Positions 1 through 10,800 are shown, counted from the first letter of the stretch. The stretch: 64,000 nt of DNA from Streptomyces sp. JJ66 (GCF_019303495.1 NZ_JAEVFI010000007.1:62001-126000), one strand, 5' to 3'. Notes: generated by a model from the sequence alone, not told the origin. Made by a program: numbers and translations.

Positions 1-613
1 CGACGCGGGTGGTGGCGTCGCCGCTCAGCGCGCTCGCCCGCTGCGCCCAGGCGTCCGCGCTGCCGTCGCTGAAACGCTGCTGGGGCCGCGTCGGCGGCTC
101 GCCGAACCCGGCGGACAGGTAGCAGGTGTCCAGCAGCGTCAGCCGCAACCCGGCGTCGCGGGCGGCGGCGATCAGCGCCTGCCCCATGGCGTTCGGGTCG
201 GCGTAGCGCGCGCCGCCGGGGGCGTGGTGGAGGTAGTGGAACTCGCCGACGCAGGTGATACCGGCCAGTGCCATCTCCGCGTACACGGCGCGGGCCAGCG
301 CGTAGTAGCTCTCCGGGGTGAGCCGTTCGGCGACGCGGTACATCGCCTCGCGCCACGTCCAGAAGGTGCCGGTGCCCGCCTGCACGGTGCCGCGCAGCGC
401 CCGGTGGAAGGCGTGGCTGTGGGCGTTGGCCAGCCCCGGCAGGGTGAAGCCGCGCAGCACCTCGGCGCCGGGCGGCGCGGTGGGCGTCTCGCGGTGGACG
501 GCGGTGAGGTGGCCGCCGCTGACCTCCAGCGCCACGCCGTGCGCCACCTGGCCGTCCAGCCAGGCGTGCTCGGCCCAGTACGTCGCGGGGAGCGCCGGAT
601 CGGTCAGCGGCAC
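1..613 (-). CDS. hutF: Formimidoylglutamate deiminase, C-terminus off the window edge
   Basis: Partial gene: about 204 N-terminal residues are visible before the window ends. The translation carries the amidohydrolase metal motif NAHSH at residues 63-67, within TLPGLANAHSHAFHRAL, and later VYAEMALAGITCVGEFHYLHH, which fits the HutF branch of the COG0402 deaminases. The family hydrolyses N-formimidoyl-L-glutamate to N-formyl-L-glutamate and ammonia, the step after HutI in histidine breakdown. The start is taken as the GTG at 613, which overlaps the stop of the upstream M20 gene by about 10 nt, so it is probably translated as part of a hutU-M20-hutF operon. The C-terminus is not visible, so catalytic completeness cannot be judged. 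Confidence 0.88.
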   Translation of the reverse strand, partial: MPLTDPALPATYWAEHAWLDGQVAHGVALEVSGGHLTAVHRETPTAPPGAEVLRGFTLPGLANAHSHAFHRALRGTVQAGTGTFWTWREAMYRVAERLTPESYYALARAVYAEMALAGITCVGEFHYLHHAPGGARYADPNAMGQALIAAARDAGLRLTLLDTCYLSAGFGEPPTRPQQRFSDGSADAWAQRASALSGDATTRV

Positions 614-1806
614 GCGAGGTCCTCCAGTACGTCGGCGAGCGCTTCGACCCCGGCGAGGCAGTCGTCCTCGGTGGCCCGCTCGGCGGGTGAGTGCGAGACA
701 CCGGTGGGGTTGCGCACGAACAGCATGGCGGTCGGCACGGCGGCGGCGAGGATACCGGCGTCGTGTCCCGCGCCGGTGGGCAGCACGGGGGCGCCGCCCA
801 GGCGTGCGGCTAGGCGGTCGCGCAGCGGGTGCGCGAACTCCACCACGGGGGTGAACGACTCGCGGGTGACGCCGACGTCCACGCCCTCGGTGCGGGCGTG
901 CGCGCGGGCCGCCCGTTCGACGGCGGCGACGACCGTGGCCAGCGTCTCCTCGTCGGGCGCGCGGGAGTCCAGCCAGCCGCGCACCCGGGAGGCGATGGCG
1001 TTGACGCCGCCGGGATCGACGGCGATCTTGCCGAACGTGGCCAGCGCGCCCGCCGCCCGCGCCTGTTCCCGCGCGGCGAGCACGGTGTGGGCGTAGGCGA
1101 GCATGGGGTCGCGGCGGTCGGCGATGCGGGTCGTCCCGGCGTGGTTGGCCTCCCCGTGGAAGTCGAACCGCCAGCGCCCGTGCGGCCAGATCGCGGAGGC
1201 GACGCCGACCCGGTGCCCGGTGTCGGCCAGCGCGCGGCCCTGCTCCACGTGCAGTTCCACGAACGCGCCGACGCGGGCCAGGCGCTCGGGGTCGGGGCCG
1301 ATCGCCTCCGGGTCCTGCCCGGCGCGCTCCATGGCGTCGGCGAGGCTGACCCCCTCGGCGTCCCGCAGCTCCCGCGCCGCCTGCGCGGTGAGCTGGCCCG
1401 CGGTCAGGCGGGAGCCGGTGCAGGCCAGGCCGAAGCGCGCCCCCTCCTCGTCGCCGAAGTTGACGACGGCGACGGGGCGGGCGAACGCGGCCCCGCGCGC
1501 CTGGAGGGCGTCCAGCGCCGCGAACGCGGAGACGACGCCGAGCGGGCCATCGAAGGCGCCGCCGTCGGGCACGGAGTCCAGGTGCGAGCCGGTGACCACG
1601 GCGTCCCCGGCGGCCGGGTCGCCCAGCCAGGCCCACTGGTTGCCGTTGCGGTCCACCTCGTAGGCCAGGTCGCGGGCGTGTGCCTGGGCGCGGAACCAGG
1701 CGCGGCAGTCGGCGTCGGCGGGCGTCCAGGCGTAGCGCCGGTAGCCGCCGGTCTCGGCGCTGCGGCCGATCGGCGCCAGCTCGCGCCACATCTGAAGGAA
1801 GCTCAC
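604..1806 (-). CDS. M20 family amidohydrolase (allantoate amidohydrolase / N-carbamoyl amino acid hydrolase type)
   Basis: 400-residue binuclear metallopeptidase of the M20/AllC-HyuC family. Metal ligands are recognisable: [14 protein letters not shown] gives His75 and Asp86, [11 protein letters not shown] gives the catalytic/metal Glu120-Glu121, and ELHVEQG gives His186. The length is normal for the family. It would be annotated as allantoate amidohydrolase, but it sits between hutU and hutF and overlaps both: its GTG start overlaps the hutU stop by 4 nt (GTGA), and its own stop overlaps the hutF start. That context suggests it acts on an N-substituted amino acid of histidine catabolism, most simply N-formylglutamate made by HutF. 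This substrate is inferred from position, not from sequence. Confidence 0.85.
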   Translation of the reverse strand: MSFLQMWRELAPIGRSAETGGYRRYAWTPADADCRAWFRAQAHARDLAYEVDRNGNQWAWLGDPAAGDAVVTGSHLDSVPDGGAFDGPLGVVSAFAALDALQARGAAFARPVAVVNFGDEEGARFGLACTGSRLTAGQLTAQAARELRDAEGVSLADAMERAGQDPEAIGPDPERLARVGAFVELHVEQGRALADTGHRVGVASAIWPHGRWRFDFHGEANHAGTTRIADRRDPMLAYAHTVLAAREQARAAGALATFGKIAVDPGGVNAIASRVRGWLDSRAPDEETLATVVAAVERAARAHARTEGVDVGVTRESFTPVVEFAHPLRDRLAARLGGAPVLPTGAGHDAGILAAAVPTAMLFVRNPTGVSHSPAERATEDDCLAGVEALADVLEDLACR

Positions 1807-3554
1807 GCCGCGCCGCCCTCGCCCGGGGCGCCCGTGCTCGTGCCCGGTGTGGTCGCGTCCGGGGCGCTCGCGCCGTCCTCACGCATCGGCACCCGCACTC
1901 CGCGCTCGGCGGCCACCTCGTCGGCGCGCGGGTAGCCGGCGTCCACGTGCCGGATGACGCCCATGCCCGGGTCGTTGGTCAGCACGCGCTGGATCTTCTC
2001 GCCCGCCAGTGGCGTGCCGTCAGCCACGGTGACCTGCCCGGCGTGGATCGAGCGCCCCATGCCGACGCCGCCACCGTGGTGGATCGACACCCACGACGCC
2101 CCCGAGGCGACGTTGACCATGGCGTTCAGCAGCGGCCAGTCCGCGATGGCGTCGGAGCCGTCGAGCATCGCCTCGGTCTCCCGGTAGGGGGAGGCGACCG
2201 AGCCGCAGTCCAGGTGGTCGCGGCCGATCGCCACCGGGGCGGACAGCTCACCGCTGGCCACCATCGCGTTGAACCGCTCGCCCGCGCGCTCGCGCTCGCC
2301 GTAGCCGAGCCAGCAGATGCGGGCGGGCAGGCCCTGGAAGTGCACCCGCTCCCCGGCCAGCCTGATCCAGCGGGCCAGCGACTCGTTCTCCGGGAAGAGG
2401 TCGAGGATCGCGCGGTCGGTGGCGTGGATGTCCTTCGCGTCGCCGCTGAGCGCGGCCCAGCGGAACGGGCCCTTGCCCTCGCAGAACAGCGGGCGGATGT
2501 AGGCGGGGACGAAGCCGGGGAAGGCGAAGGCCCGCGCGTACCCGGCGGTCTGGGCCTCGCCGCGGATCGAGTTGCCGTAGTCGAACACCTCGGCGCCCGC
2601 GTCCTGGAAGCCGACCATCGCTTCCACGTGCCGCGCCATCGACTCCCGGGCGCGGTCGGTGAACTCGGCGGGCTTCTTTGCGGCGTAGGCGGCCATGTCG
2701 GCGAACTCGACGCCGGCGGGGAGGTAGGCGAGCGGGTCGTGGGCGCTGGTCTGGTCGGTGACGATGCCGATGGGCGCGCCCATCGCCAGCAGCCGTGGCA
2801 CCACCTCGGCGGCGTTGCCCAGCACGCCGATGGACAGCGGGCGGCGCTGGTCGCGGGCGGCGGTGGCCAGCTCCAGCGCGTGTTCCAGCGAGTCGGCGCG
2901 CTCATCCAGGTAGCGGTGTTCGATGCGGCGGTCGATGGCGCGCGGGTCGCAGTCCACGCAGAGCGCGACGCCGCCGTTCATGGTGACGGCCAGCGGCTGC
3001 GCGCCGCCCATGCCGCCGAGCCCGGCCGTCAGCGTGATCGTCCCGGCCAGGGTGCCGCCGAAGCGCTTGGCGGCGACGGCGGCGAACGTCTCGTAGGTGC
3101 CCTGCAGGATGCCCTGGGTACCGATGTAGATCCACGAGCCGGCCGTCATCTGCCCGTACATGGTCAGGCCCAGCTGCTCCAGGCGGCGGAACTCCTCCCA
3201 GGTGGCCCAGTCCCCGACCAGGTTGGAGTTGGCCAGCAGCACGCGCGGCGCCCACTCGTGCGTCCGCAGCACGCCGACGGGGCGCCCGGACTGCACCAGC
3301 ATCGTCTCATCCGCCCGCAGCGTGCGCAGGGTGCGGACCATGGCGTCGAACGAGTGCCAGTCCCGCGCGGCCTTGCCGGTGCCGCCGTAGACGACGAGCT
3401 TTTCCGGGTGCTCGGCGACCTGTGGGTCGAGGTTGTTCTGGAGCATCCGCAGTGCGGCCTCCTGCGGCCAGCCGAGCGCGCTCAGCTCCGTGCCGCGCGG
3501 CGCGCGCACGGTGCGCGGCGCGCGGTCTCCCGCCTGTCCGGCCTGTCCCGCCAT
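1803..3554 (-). CDS. hutU: Urocanate hydratase
   Basis: 583-residue urocanase, converting urocanate to imidazolonepropionate with bound NAD+. The family landmarks are present: the Gly-rich [11 protein letters not shown] segment at residues 56-66, [10 protein letters not shown] further on, and [16 protein letters not shown] holding the conserved Cys region. The ATG at 3554 (protein begins MAGQAGQAG) is chosen over an upstream in-frame start because GGGAGG lies about 7 nt before it. The protein is slightly longer than typical urocanases (about 550-560 aa) owing to a short N-terminal extension. It is first in the hutU-M20-hutF operon. An inverted-repeat site 60-93 nt upstream is shared with hutH. 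Confidence 0.95.
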   Translation of the reverse strand: MAGQAGQAGDRAPRTVRAPRGTELSALGWPQEAALRMLQNNLDPQVAEHPEKLVVYGGTGKAARDWHSFDAMVRTLRTLRADETMLVQSGRPVGVLRTHEWAPRVLLANSNLVGDWATWEEFRRLEQLGLTMYGQMTAGSWIYIGTQGILQGTYETFAAVAAKRFGGTLAGTITLTAGLGGMGGAQPLAVTMNGGVALCVDCDPRAIDRRIEHRYLDERADSLEHALELATAARDQRRPLSIGVLGNAAEVVPRLLAMGAPIGIVTDQTSAHDPLAYLPAGVEFADMAAYAAKKPAEFTDRARESMARHVEAMVGFQDAGAEVFDYGNSIRGEAQTAGYARAFAFPGFVPAYIRPLFCEGKGPFRWAALSGDAKDIHATDRAILDLFPENESLARWIRLAGERVHFQGLPARICWLGYGERERAGERFNAMVASGELSAPVAIGRDHLDCGSVASPYRETEAMLDGSDAIADWPLLNAMVNVASGASWVSIHHGGGVGMGRSIHAGQVTVADGTPLAGEKIQRVLTNDPGMGVIRHVDAGYPRADEVAAERGVRVPMREDGASAPDATTPGTSTGAPGEGGAA

Positions 3555-3613
3555 GCCCCTGCCTCCCGGTGTCGCCCGCGTCCCGCGTGGGGCGCGGCCC
3601 TGCCTCACGGATC

Positions 3614-3647
3614 GTTCTATTCACACACTCTACGAGCTGAATAGAAC
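3614..3647. promoter_or_regulatory. Candidate hut operator upstream of hutU
   Basis: Perfect 10-bp inverted repeat, GTTCTATTCA at 3614-3623 and TGAATAGAAC at 3638-3647, with a 14-nt spacer, 60-93 nt upstream of the hutU start. The inner core ATTCA-N14-TGAAT recurs with the same spacing at the hutH start (55813-55836), and 9 of the 14 spacer bases also match. A site in front of two unlinked genes of one pathway is best read as the binding site of a common hut regulator. No regulator gene for it is recognised in this window. Confidence 0.7.
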
Positions 3648-3684
3648 TAGTCAACAGGGCTGGACGGCGGCACCAGGACAGCCG

Positions 3685-3719
3685 GACGCCCTCCCGGCAA
3701 GGCGGCACGGGAGGGCGTC
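3685..3719 (-). terminator. Factor-independent terminator hairpin
   Basis: Perfect 12-bp stem, 3685-3696 (GACGCCCTCCCG) with 3708-3719, and an 11-nt loop. It lies downstream of the minus-strand gene ending at 3783 and upstream of the hutU operator, so it would separate the two transcripts. There is no U-tract, as is common in streptomycetes. Confidence 0.65.
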
Positions 3720-3782
3720 GGGGTGGTAATGATCTGCAAGCCCTTGGGCACCCGCACGGGGCGCGGGCTCAGGAACGGGCCG

Positions 3783-4901
3783 TCAGCGGGAGGCGATGAC
3801 GCGGTCGGCGAGCACGTAGAGCGTCTCCTCGCCACAGGCGAAGGTCAGCGCGTAGCCGCCGGAGATGCCGGAGCCGCCCAGCAGGACGGGGGCGTCCCCC
3901 GCGCGCAGGGACCCGGCCAGCCGCTCGGCGGTGTCGCGGTGGCCCGGGGAGAGGCACACGGTGGTGCCGTCGGCGAAGACGTACACGTCCAGCGTGCCGA
4001 GCGGACCCGGGCGGACGTCGGTCAGCTCCGTGCCGGAGGCGGCCACCGCGGCCAGCCGCGCCACGGTGCCCTCGGCGTCCGTGCCACCGGTCTGCCGGGC
4101 CTCGGCGTGCCGGGCAGCGGCGTCGAGCGCCGCGGCATCGGGAGCGGCGTCGTCCGCCTCCGCGCCGCTCGCGGGCGCCGGGACCACAGGTTCACCGGAA
4201 AGAGTGTGGTGCGGATTGGAAGGGTGACGGCGCCGGGCGGCGGCGCGGGCTGCGGCCTCCGCGTCGGTGCGGTCGGTGCGGGACGCGGGTTCGGCGTGCG
4301 GCGCCTCCGCGTGGGCGGCGGCCTCGGCGGGCTCGGGCTCCGCCCGCTCGCCCGTCCCCTCCGGCTCGGCCACCGGCGTCGCCTCGACCCGGCGGTCTGC
4401 CTGACGCGGCACGACGGGACCAGCCTGCGGGACCTCCGGCGCGGCCGTCACCTCGTCCAGCAGGGCATCGAGCAGCGCGGCGTCCAGGGCGCTGACGTCG
4501 TAGTCCAGGGGGAGATCCGGGTGCGGGTCCGTGGGGTAGCCGGGGTGGAGGTCCGGGAGGGCGTCATAGGTCCCGGGGCCGTACGGAGCACCGAAGGTGT
4601 CAGCGTGCCCGCCGAAGGTGTCGGCGTCCCGGCCGTCCTGCGCGTCCCAGAACGCGCGGGCCTCGGCCAGTTCCCGCTCCCGCTCGGCGGCGAGCGCGTC
4701 CGCCACGGCGACCCGCACGTCCTCCGCGACGGGTGCGGGACGTGCGGCGGGCACGGCGGCCTCGCGGGCGGCGCGCCGGTCCAGGTCGCCGCGCAGCCCG
4801 GCGACCTCGCGGCGCAGGCCGCGCACGGCGTGCAGGGCGAACCCGCTCAGCACCGCGACGACCACGGCGGCCAGCAGCAGGATGAGGGATATGGCGATCA
4901 C
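3783..4901 (-). CDS. Membrane-anchored protein of unknown function
   Basis: 372 residues from the GTG at 4901, which has GGAG about 8 nt upstream. A single N-terminal hydrophobic segment (VIAISLILLLAAVVVAVLSG) is followed by a short Arg/Glu-rich probable coiled coil (about residues 28-60), a long low-complexity Ala/Glu/Pro/Asp-rich middle, and a compact C-terminal domain of about 100 residues (from DVRPGPLGTLDVYVFADGTT to the end) that is rich in Gly and beta-type hydrophobics. The topology suggests an N-in single-pass protein with the C-terminal domain outside, although a cytoplasmic tail is possible. I do not recognise the family. It is transcribed alone, between the thiolase and hutU. Confidence 0.7.
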   Translation of the reverse strand: MIAISLILLLAAVVVAVLSGFALHAVRGLRREVAGLRGDLDRRAAREAAVPAARPAPVAEDVRVAVADALAAERERELAEARAFWDAQDGRDADTFGGHADTFGAPYGPGTYDALPDLHPGYPTDPHPDLPLDYDVSALDAALLDALLDEVTAAPEVPQAGPVVPRQADRRVEATPVAEPEGTGERAEPEPAEAAAHAEAPHAEPASRTDRTDAEAAARAAARRRHPSNPHHTLSGEPVVPAPASGAEADDAAPDAAALDAAARHAEARQTGGTDAEGTVARLAAVAASGTELTDVRPGPLGTLDVYVFADGTTVCLSPGHRDTAERLAGSLRAGDAPVLLGGSGISGGYALTFACGEETLYVLADRVIASR

Positions 4902-5049
4902 TGACGTTCTCCAGACTCGGCTACAGCCTTGAATTCCTACCTCAGCTTTACCGTGCCTCCGGCACAAGCACAGCGGAAAACATCACAAATCGTGCACCTC
5001 GCACGGCGCAATGCTTTGGCCAATACCGTTCTGATCTGCGAAAAGGCTA

Positions 5050-5116
5050 CGCCCCCAGGACATACATCACATCCTGAGGGCGCTTTGGCATCGGCGGGGT
5101 CTCGAACAGCCCCGCC
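5050..5116 (-). terminator. Tandem terminator hairpins after the thiolase gene
   Basis: Two adjacent hairpins follow the thiolase stop. The first is GGCGGGG at 5093-5099 with CCCCGCC at 5110-5116. The second is an 11-bp stem at 5050-5060 and 5072-5082 with one G-U pair in the minus-strand RNA. Both lie in the 224-nt gap before the next minus-strand gene. Confidence 0.5.
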
Positions 5117-5125
5117 CCGGGACTC

Positions 5126-6346
5126 CTAGCTCAGCCGCTCGATGACCATCGCCATGCCCTGGCCGCCGCCCACGCACATCGTCTCCAGGCCGAACTGCCG
5201 GTCGTGCGTCTGGAGGGAGTTGATCAGCGTGGTGGTGATGCGCGCGCCGGTCATGCCGAAGGGGTGGCCGACGGCGATCGCGCCGCCGTTGACGTTCAGG
5301 CGGTCCAGGTCGATGCCCAGGTCCCGGTAGGAGGGGATCACCTGGGCGGCGAACGCCTCGTTGATCTCCACCAGGTCGATGTCGCCGATCGACAGCCCGG
5401 CGCGGGCCAGCGCCTGCTTGCTCGCCTCGACCGGGCCGTAGCCCATGATCTCCGGGGACAGACCGGAGACACCGGTGGACACCACCCGGGCCAGCGGCGT
5501 GACGCCCAGCTCGCGGGCCTTGGTGTCGGACATGATCACCAGCGCCGCCGCGCCGTCGTTCAGCGGGCAGCAGTTACCGGCCGTCACCAGCCCGTCGGGG
5601 CGGAACACCGGCTTCAGGCCCTCGACGCCCTCCAGCGTCACCCCGGCGCGCGGGCCGTCGTCCTGGCTGACGACCGTGCCGTCCGGCGTCGTCACCGGCG
5701 TGATCTCCCGCTCCCAGAACCCGCTCTTGATCGCCTGCTCGGCCAGGTTCTGCGAGCGGACGCCGAACTCGTCCATCTCGCGCCGCGTGACGCCCTTGAG
5801 CCGGGCCAGGTTCTCCGCCGTCTGGCCCATCGCGATGTAGACGTCCGGCAGCTCGCCGTTCTCGCGCGGGTCGCTCCAGCCCTCGCCGCCCTGCTCGGCC
5901 CGGGCGGCGGTGCGGGCCTCGGCGTCGGCGAAGAGCGGGTTGTGGGTGTCGGGCAGACCGTCGGAGCTGCCCTTCACACTGCGCGAGACCATCTCGACAC
6001 CCGCCGAGATGAAGACGTCACCCTCACCGGCCTTGATCGCGTGCAGCGCCATCCGCGTCGTCTGGAGCGAGGAGGAGCAGTAGCGGGTGATGGTGCAGCC
6101 GGGCAGGTGGTCCATGCCGAGCTGCACGGCCACCACGCGGCCCAGGTTGTGGCCCTGCTCGCCGCCGGGCAGGCCGCAGCCCAGCATGAGGTCGTCGATG
6201 TCGCGCGGGTCGAGCTGCGGCACCTTGGCGAGCGCGGCCCGGATGATCTCGGCGGTCAGATCGTCGGGGCGGACGTCCTTGAGCGACCCCTTGAAGGCCC
6301 GCCCGATCGGCGAGCGGGCGGCAGAAACGATCACTGCTTCGGGCAT
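5126..6346 (-). CDS. Acetyl-CoA C-acyltransferase (thiolase)
   Basis: 406-residue thiolase, catalysing thiolytic cleavage of 3-ketoacyl-CoA or the reverse condensation of acetyl-CoA. The catalytic set is complete: the nucleophile Cys in [11 protein letters not shown] (about residue 90), the His in [14 protein letters not shown] and the second Cys in [13 protein letters not shown] near the C-terminus. The start [15 protein letters not shown] is the usual thiolase N-terminus. Length and motifs fit both FadA-type degradative thiolases and acetoacetyl-CoA synthases; the protein alone does not decide. It is monocistronic, divergent from the Bax-inhibitor gene. Confidence 0.92.
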   Translation of the reverse strand: MPEAVIVSAARSPIGRAFKGSLKDVRPDDLTAEIIRAALAKVPQLDPRDIDDLMLGCGLPGGEQGHNLGRVVAVQLGMDHLPGCTITRYCSSSLQTTRMALHAIKAGEGDVFISAGVEMVSRSVKGSSDGLPDTHNPLFADAEARTAARAEQGGEGWSDPRENGELPDVYIAMGQTAENLARLKGVTRREMDEFGVRSQNLAEQAIKSGFWEREITPVTTPDGTVVSQDDGPRAGVTLEGVEGLKPVFRPDGLVTAGNCCPLNDGAAALVIMSDTKARELGVTPLARVVSTGVSGLSPEIMGYGPVEASKQALARAGLSIGDIDLVEINEAFAAQVIPSYRDLGIDLDRLNVNGGAIAVGHPFGMTGARITTTLINSLQTHDRQFGLETMCVGGGQGMAMVIERLS

Positions 6347-6414
6347 GACGGCTCCAGACAGACGGGCGCGGGGCAGAACTGCCAGGGAAGTTACCCGCGC
6401 GTAGGACCAAGGTC

Positions 6415-6480
6415 ACGGCTTCCGCGGTGTGACGCCGCTCGCAGGCGACGGCGCCGCGTGCGTCCGACGGCGGAAGCCGT
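6415..6480. repeat. Spaced 11-bp inverted repeat between divergent genes
   Basis: ACGGCTTCCGC at 6415-6425 and its exact reverse complement at 6470-6480, with 44 nt between, in the 252-nt region separating the thiolase (minus) and the Bax-inhibitor gene (plus). It could be a pair of operator half-sites for a regulator controlling one or both genes. The spacing is long for a terminator, and no gene ends here. Confidence 0.35.
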
Positions 6481-6598
6481 CACGACGATGGAACGATTCC
6501 GACTCTTTCCCACGTTCCCCCGGTGGACTAGCGTGCGGCTTTTGCTCAACCATTACCCTGGTTCAAGAAGCCGTGCCGTGCGGCCATGGAGGAGTGAG

Positions 6599-7462
6599 AT
6601 GAGGAGCAGCAACCCGGTCTTCTCGCGTCGGGGGTTCAGTCGGGACGGCTACGCCGGCTTCCAGGCCGGTCAGGCACAGGCCGGGAACCCCTACGCGCAG
6701 AGCGCCGCCAAGGGCAACGCGTACGCGCAGCCGCAGGCCGGCAACCCGTACGCGCAGCCGCAGCAGGGCACGCAGGGCTTCCCGCCCGCCGCCCCGCCGC
6801 AGGCCGACCGCATGACGATGGACGACGTCGTCTCGCGCACCGCGATGACGCTCGGCACCGTCGTGGCGGCCGCGACCGTCGCGTGGGTCACCAACGTGGG
6901 CCTCGGCGTGGCGCTGATCGCCCTGCTGGTCGCCTTCGGCCTCGGCCTGTGGCAGTCCTTCAAGGCGAAGGCTTCGCCGCCGCTGATCATCGCCTACGCG
7001 GTGTTCGAGGGTGTCTTCCTCGGCGCGATGAGCAACTACGTCAACCAGTACGCGCCCGGCGCCGCGATGCAGGCGGTGATCGGCACCATGGCGGTCTTCG
7101 GCGCGGTGCTGTTCCTGTACAAGTCGCGCATCATCCGGGTCAACGCCCGCTTTACCCGCTTCGCGATCGCGGCGGGTATGGGCTACGCGCTGCTGTGCCT
7201 GGTCAACCTGGGCTTCGCGCTCTTCGGCGCGGGTGACGGCTGGGGCTTCCGCACCGGCGGCATCGGCATCCTGATGGGCATCGCGGGCGTGCTGATCGCC
7301 TCCCTGTTCCTCGCCCTGGACTTCAAGCAGGTCGAGGACGGCATCGCCTACGGCGCCCCGCGCGAGGAGTCCTGGCTGGCCGCCTTCGGTCTGACCATGA
7401 CCCTGGCCTGGATCTACTTCGAGTTCCTGCGCCTGGCCTGGATTCTCAACAGCAGCGACTGA
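6599..7462 (+). CDS. Bax inhibitor-1/YccA family membrane protein
   Basis: 287-residue integral membrane protein starting at the ATG at 6599, preceded by GGAGGAG. The N-terminal ~70 residues are a soluble Gln/Ala/Pro-rich tail with three NPYAQ/AYAQ-type repeats. Then follow about seven hydrophobic segments, including the conserved YAVFEGVFLGAMSNY and the late LDFKQVEDGI and WLAAFGLTMTLAWIYFEFLR segments typical of the UPF0005/BI-1 family, where acidic residues near the end of the last helices form a pH-sensing pair in characterised members. A leak-channel or stress role is inferred from the family. Strong terminator immediately downstream. Confidence 0.88.
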   Translation: MRSSNPVFSRRGFSRDGYAGFQAGQAQAGNPYAQSAAKGNAYAQPQAGNPYAQPQQGTQGFPPAAPPQADRMTMDDVVSRTAMTLGTVVAAATVAWVTNVGLGVALIALLVAFGLGLWQSFKAKASPPLIIAYAVFEGVFLGAMSNYVNQYAPGAAMQAVIGTMAVFGAVLFLYKSRIIRVNARFTRFAIAAGMGYALLCLVNLGFALFGAGDGWGFRTGGIGILMGIAGVLIASLFLALDFKQVEDGIAYGAPREESWLAAFGLTMTLAWIYFEFLRLAWILNSSD

Positions 7463-7496
7463 CGCTACGCGGCCCAGCCGCCCGTCCGTCCCCGAA

Positions 7497-7528
7497 GGGG
7501 GCCGCGAGCACCGCTCGCGGCCCCCTTT
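7497..7528 (+). terminator. Strong intrinsic terminator
   Basis: Perfect 13-bp stem, 7497-7509 with 7513-7525, tri-nucleotide loop ACC and then TTT. It ends the Bax-inhibitor transcript 35 nt after its stop. Confidence 0.85.
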
Positions 7529-7876
7529 CCGCGTATTCGGTGCTCTCCGGTGCCGGATACGCGGGAAGGGGCCACACCGCGCACCGCGCTGTCCCGGCCA
7601 AAGCCACGGACCGGAGCCGCCACGGACCGTACAACGGCATCTGGGGCGTGCGGACGGTGGCTCCGTCGCGGGCGGAGATCGTCCTCGGGTCTCTGTGACC
7701 TCAGGGGTCCGCCACCGACGCCACGCCACGCGGCGGACGGGCCACCCGTCGGGCGTGTGGGCGGCCAGGGTGGGGGCGCAGAGGCGGGAGGCGGGCGCGG
7801 TGGGCGTGCGCCGGGGTGTTGCCCGGGGGGCGGACGCGGAAGACTGGAGGGGTTGCCGAGAGGGAAGGCTGCTCAC
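7529..7876. other. Intergenic stretch, no gene seen
   Basis: About 350 nt between the terminator and the NB-ARC gene. The open frames here are in-frame upstream extensions or antisense with no supporting start signal. Presumably it holds the NB-ARC promoter, which I cannot place with confidence. Confidence 0.5.
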
Positions 7877-10800
7877 ATGTCGGGGGCTGTACCGGAGTTG
7901 AGAGACCAGCACCGCGCGGAGGCCGAGCAGGTGCTGGCACGCGCCGTGGAGGAGGAGGTGCGGCGCAGCGGCGGCACCGTGGACGGCGGGGTGCTGCTCG
8001 CCCGGGGCCGGGCGTCGCTGACGGAGATCGCGGCGCGCGCGGGTGAGGAGTACGCGGCCTACACGCGGGCGCTGGACGCGGCCGGGCCGGGCCGGCTGGG
8101 CGAGCGGTTCACCGGGCGGGCACTCGGGCCGGTGGCGGGAGCCGTGGCGTTCGCCGCCGTAGCGGTGATGCTGTGGGACCGCGAGTACGGGTCCGGGCAG
8201 GCGATCGGCGCCGCGCTCGTCGTCGCCGCCGCCGGGGTGGCGGGCGCGCTGGCCCAGATCGTCGCGGCACACCTGTGGGACGCGCAGTCCGGTGCCGGGG
8301 CGCGCCACCAGCCCGGCGGAGTCGAGCAGTTGCGGCTGGCGTGGCTGACGGCGCTGGAGGTGCGCGGCGTCCGCCCGTATCTGGAGCAGCAGCGCATCGC
8401 CGCGCCGCGCACCGGGTCCCGGCGCGGCGAAGGCGCCGGGCGGCAGCCGCAGTTGCGCGGGCAGGACCGCAGCGCGGCCGCCCGGCGCCGCACGGTGCTG
8501 GCGCAGTCGTTCGCGCAGCTGCCCGCGCCCACCGAGCCGTTCGCGGGCCGCAAGGCGGACCTGGCGCGGATCGCGCAGTGGGTGCACCAGGCGCGGGCGA
8601 GCACGCAGACGCGGCCGACGGTCGTCGTACTGCACGGCGTGCCGGGGTCGGGCCGCACCGCGCTGGCGCTCCACGCGGCACACGAGCTGCGGGACCAGTT
8701 TCGCGGCGCGTGCCTGGTGGACCTGCGCGGCGACACCACCACCGGGACGCCGCTGGGCACCCGGGATGCCCTGCTGCACCTGCTGAACCGGCTGGGCGCG
8801 CCGCGCGAGCAGCTGTTGTTCCGCGGCTCGGGCTCGGGCCGGGAGCGTCCGGCGCAGGAGCAGCAGGTGCGGCGGCTGGCGGAGCTGTACCACCAGCACC
8901 TGGCCGGGGTGCCGGTCACCGTGGTGCTGGACGACGCCACGGACCCGGCGCAGGTGGCCGCCCTCGTCCCGGAGCGCTCGGACAGCCTGGTGATCGTCAC
9001 CACCACCGAGCCGCTTCAGCTGCCGCCGGAGCTGACGGCGTGGGTGCACCACCTGGCACTAAACGGGCTGGAGGCGGCGGGCGCCGAGGAGTTGCTGCGC
9101 ACGCTGGCCGCCGCGCCGGACGCCGAGGGCGCGCGGGCCGAGGTGCCCTACGACGCCGCCGCGTTCGAGGAGATCGCCGGGCTGTGCGGCGGGCTGCCGT
9201 TCGGGCTGCGGCTGGCGGGCTCGGCGCTCGCGGACGCGGGTGAGGCGGGGGCCGTCGCGCGGAAGCTGGCCGCCTACGGGCCGCCCGGCGCCGTCGATCC
9301 CGTGCAGCGGGCACTCACGCTGCGGTACGCCGACCAGTCCGAGGCCGGACGCCGGCTGCTGCGGCGGCTGGCGCTGGCCGGGCGGGCCAGTCTGGGCGCG
9401 GCGGCGGCCGGTGCGCTGCTGGGTACGGACGAACCCGCCGCCGCGCGCGAGCTCCAGGCGCTGGCGCGGGCCGGGCTGCTCCAGCAGGTGCGCGGGCAGC
9501 GGTACAAGCTGCACGGCCTGGTGCGGCGGTTCGCGCTCGCCCGGCTGCGGGAAGAGGAGGACGCGGCCGAGCGGGCCGCCGCCCAGGAGCGGCTGATCCG
9601 CAGCTACGCGGAGCTGGCCGACACGGTGATCCGGATGGTGGACGGCAACACCTCCACCCGTTCCACCGGCCACTTCGGCGGGCACGGCTTCACCTCGCTG
9701 GAATCGGCGCTGCGCTGGCTGGACGAGGAGTCCAGCTTCATCACCGCCGCCCTGCGCCACACCGACCCGGCCGTGGACCAGTCGGCGGTGCTGCACCTGC
9801 TGGGCGCGCTGTGCGACTACTGCCTGCTGCACGGCGACCTGTACCGGCTCGGCGAGCTGAGCGACCTGGCCGAGGCCGTCGATCAGGGCCTGCTCACCCG
9901 CTCGGTGCAGTGGCGCACCGGCATCGCGGCCCGGCAGCTGGGCGAGCTGGACCGTTCGCACAGCACGCTGTCGTCCGTCGTCAGCCTGTACCTGGAGGCC
10001 GATCACCAGGCCGGTGCCGCCCGCACCCTGCGCGAGCTGGGCATCACCCTGCACCACCAGGGCCAGCTGCCGCAGGCGGCGGACAAGCTGCGCGAAGCGC
10101 TCCAGCTCCAGTCGGGGGAGGCGCTGCGCGGGGACCGGGCCTGGACGCTGCACGCCCTGGCCGCCGTCGAACGTGACCGGGGCCGGGTCGGGGAGGCGCT
10201 GACGCTGCTGCGCGAGGCGCTGGAGGGGCACCGGTTCAGCGAGAGCGTGCACGGTCAGGCGTGGACGCACTTCCAGCTGGGCCAGACCCTGCTGCGCACC
10301 GGCGAGGTGGGCGCCGCCGAGAGCGAGCTGCACGCCGCGCTGGAGGGCTATCGGCGCAGCCAGGACGGACGCGGCGAGGCGTGGGCGCTCACCGAGCTGG
10401 CGCGGGCCCGGCTGTACGCGGGCGAGGCGTCCGAGGCGGTCGAGGAGCTGCACGGCGCGCTGGTGCGGCACCGCGAGAGCGAGGACCCGCGCGGCGCCGC
10501 GTGGACGCGGCACTACCTGGGGCTGGCGCTGGAGGAGACCGGCAACCGGGACGGCGCCGTGCAGGAGCTGGAGCGGGCCCGGGCCGGGTTCAGCCGCATG
10601 CGGGACGTCTACGGGCTGGCCTGTGCCCGGCACCACCTGGGCCGCGTCAGCCGCGACCAGCGGGCGGCGTCCTCCGGTTCGCTGCGCAACAGCGGATTCG
10701 CCCGGCAGCTGCTCCAGGACGCGCGCGGCGACTTCCAGCGCATCGGCGTCGCGCACGGTGAGGCGTGGTCCTGCCTGGAGCTGGCGGTGATCGACGCGGG

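Noticed and set aside
1680..3644. Long plus-strand open frame antisense to hutU
   Set aside because: Reads as Gly/Arg/His-rich low complexity without domains or ribosome site; the opposite frame is a clear urocanase.
6563..9052. 829-codon minus-strand frame spanning the Bax-inhibitor and NB-ARC starts
   Set aside because: Crosses a strong terminator and two real genes; Arg/Gln/Gly-rich nonsense composition.
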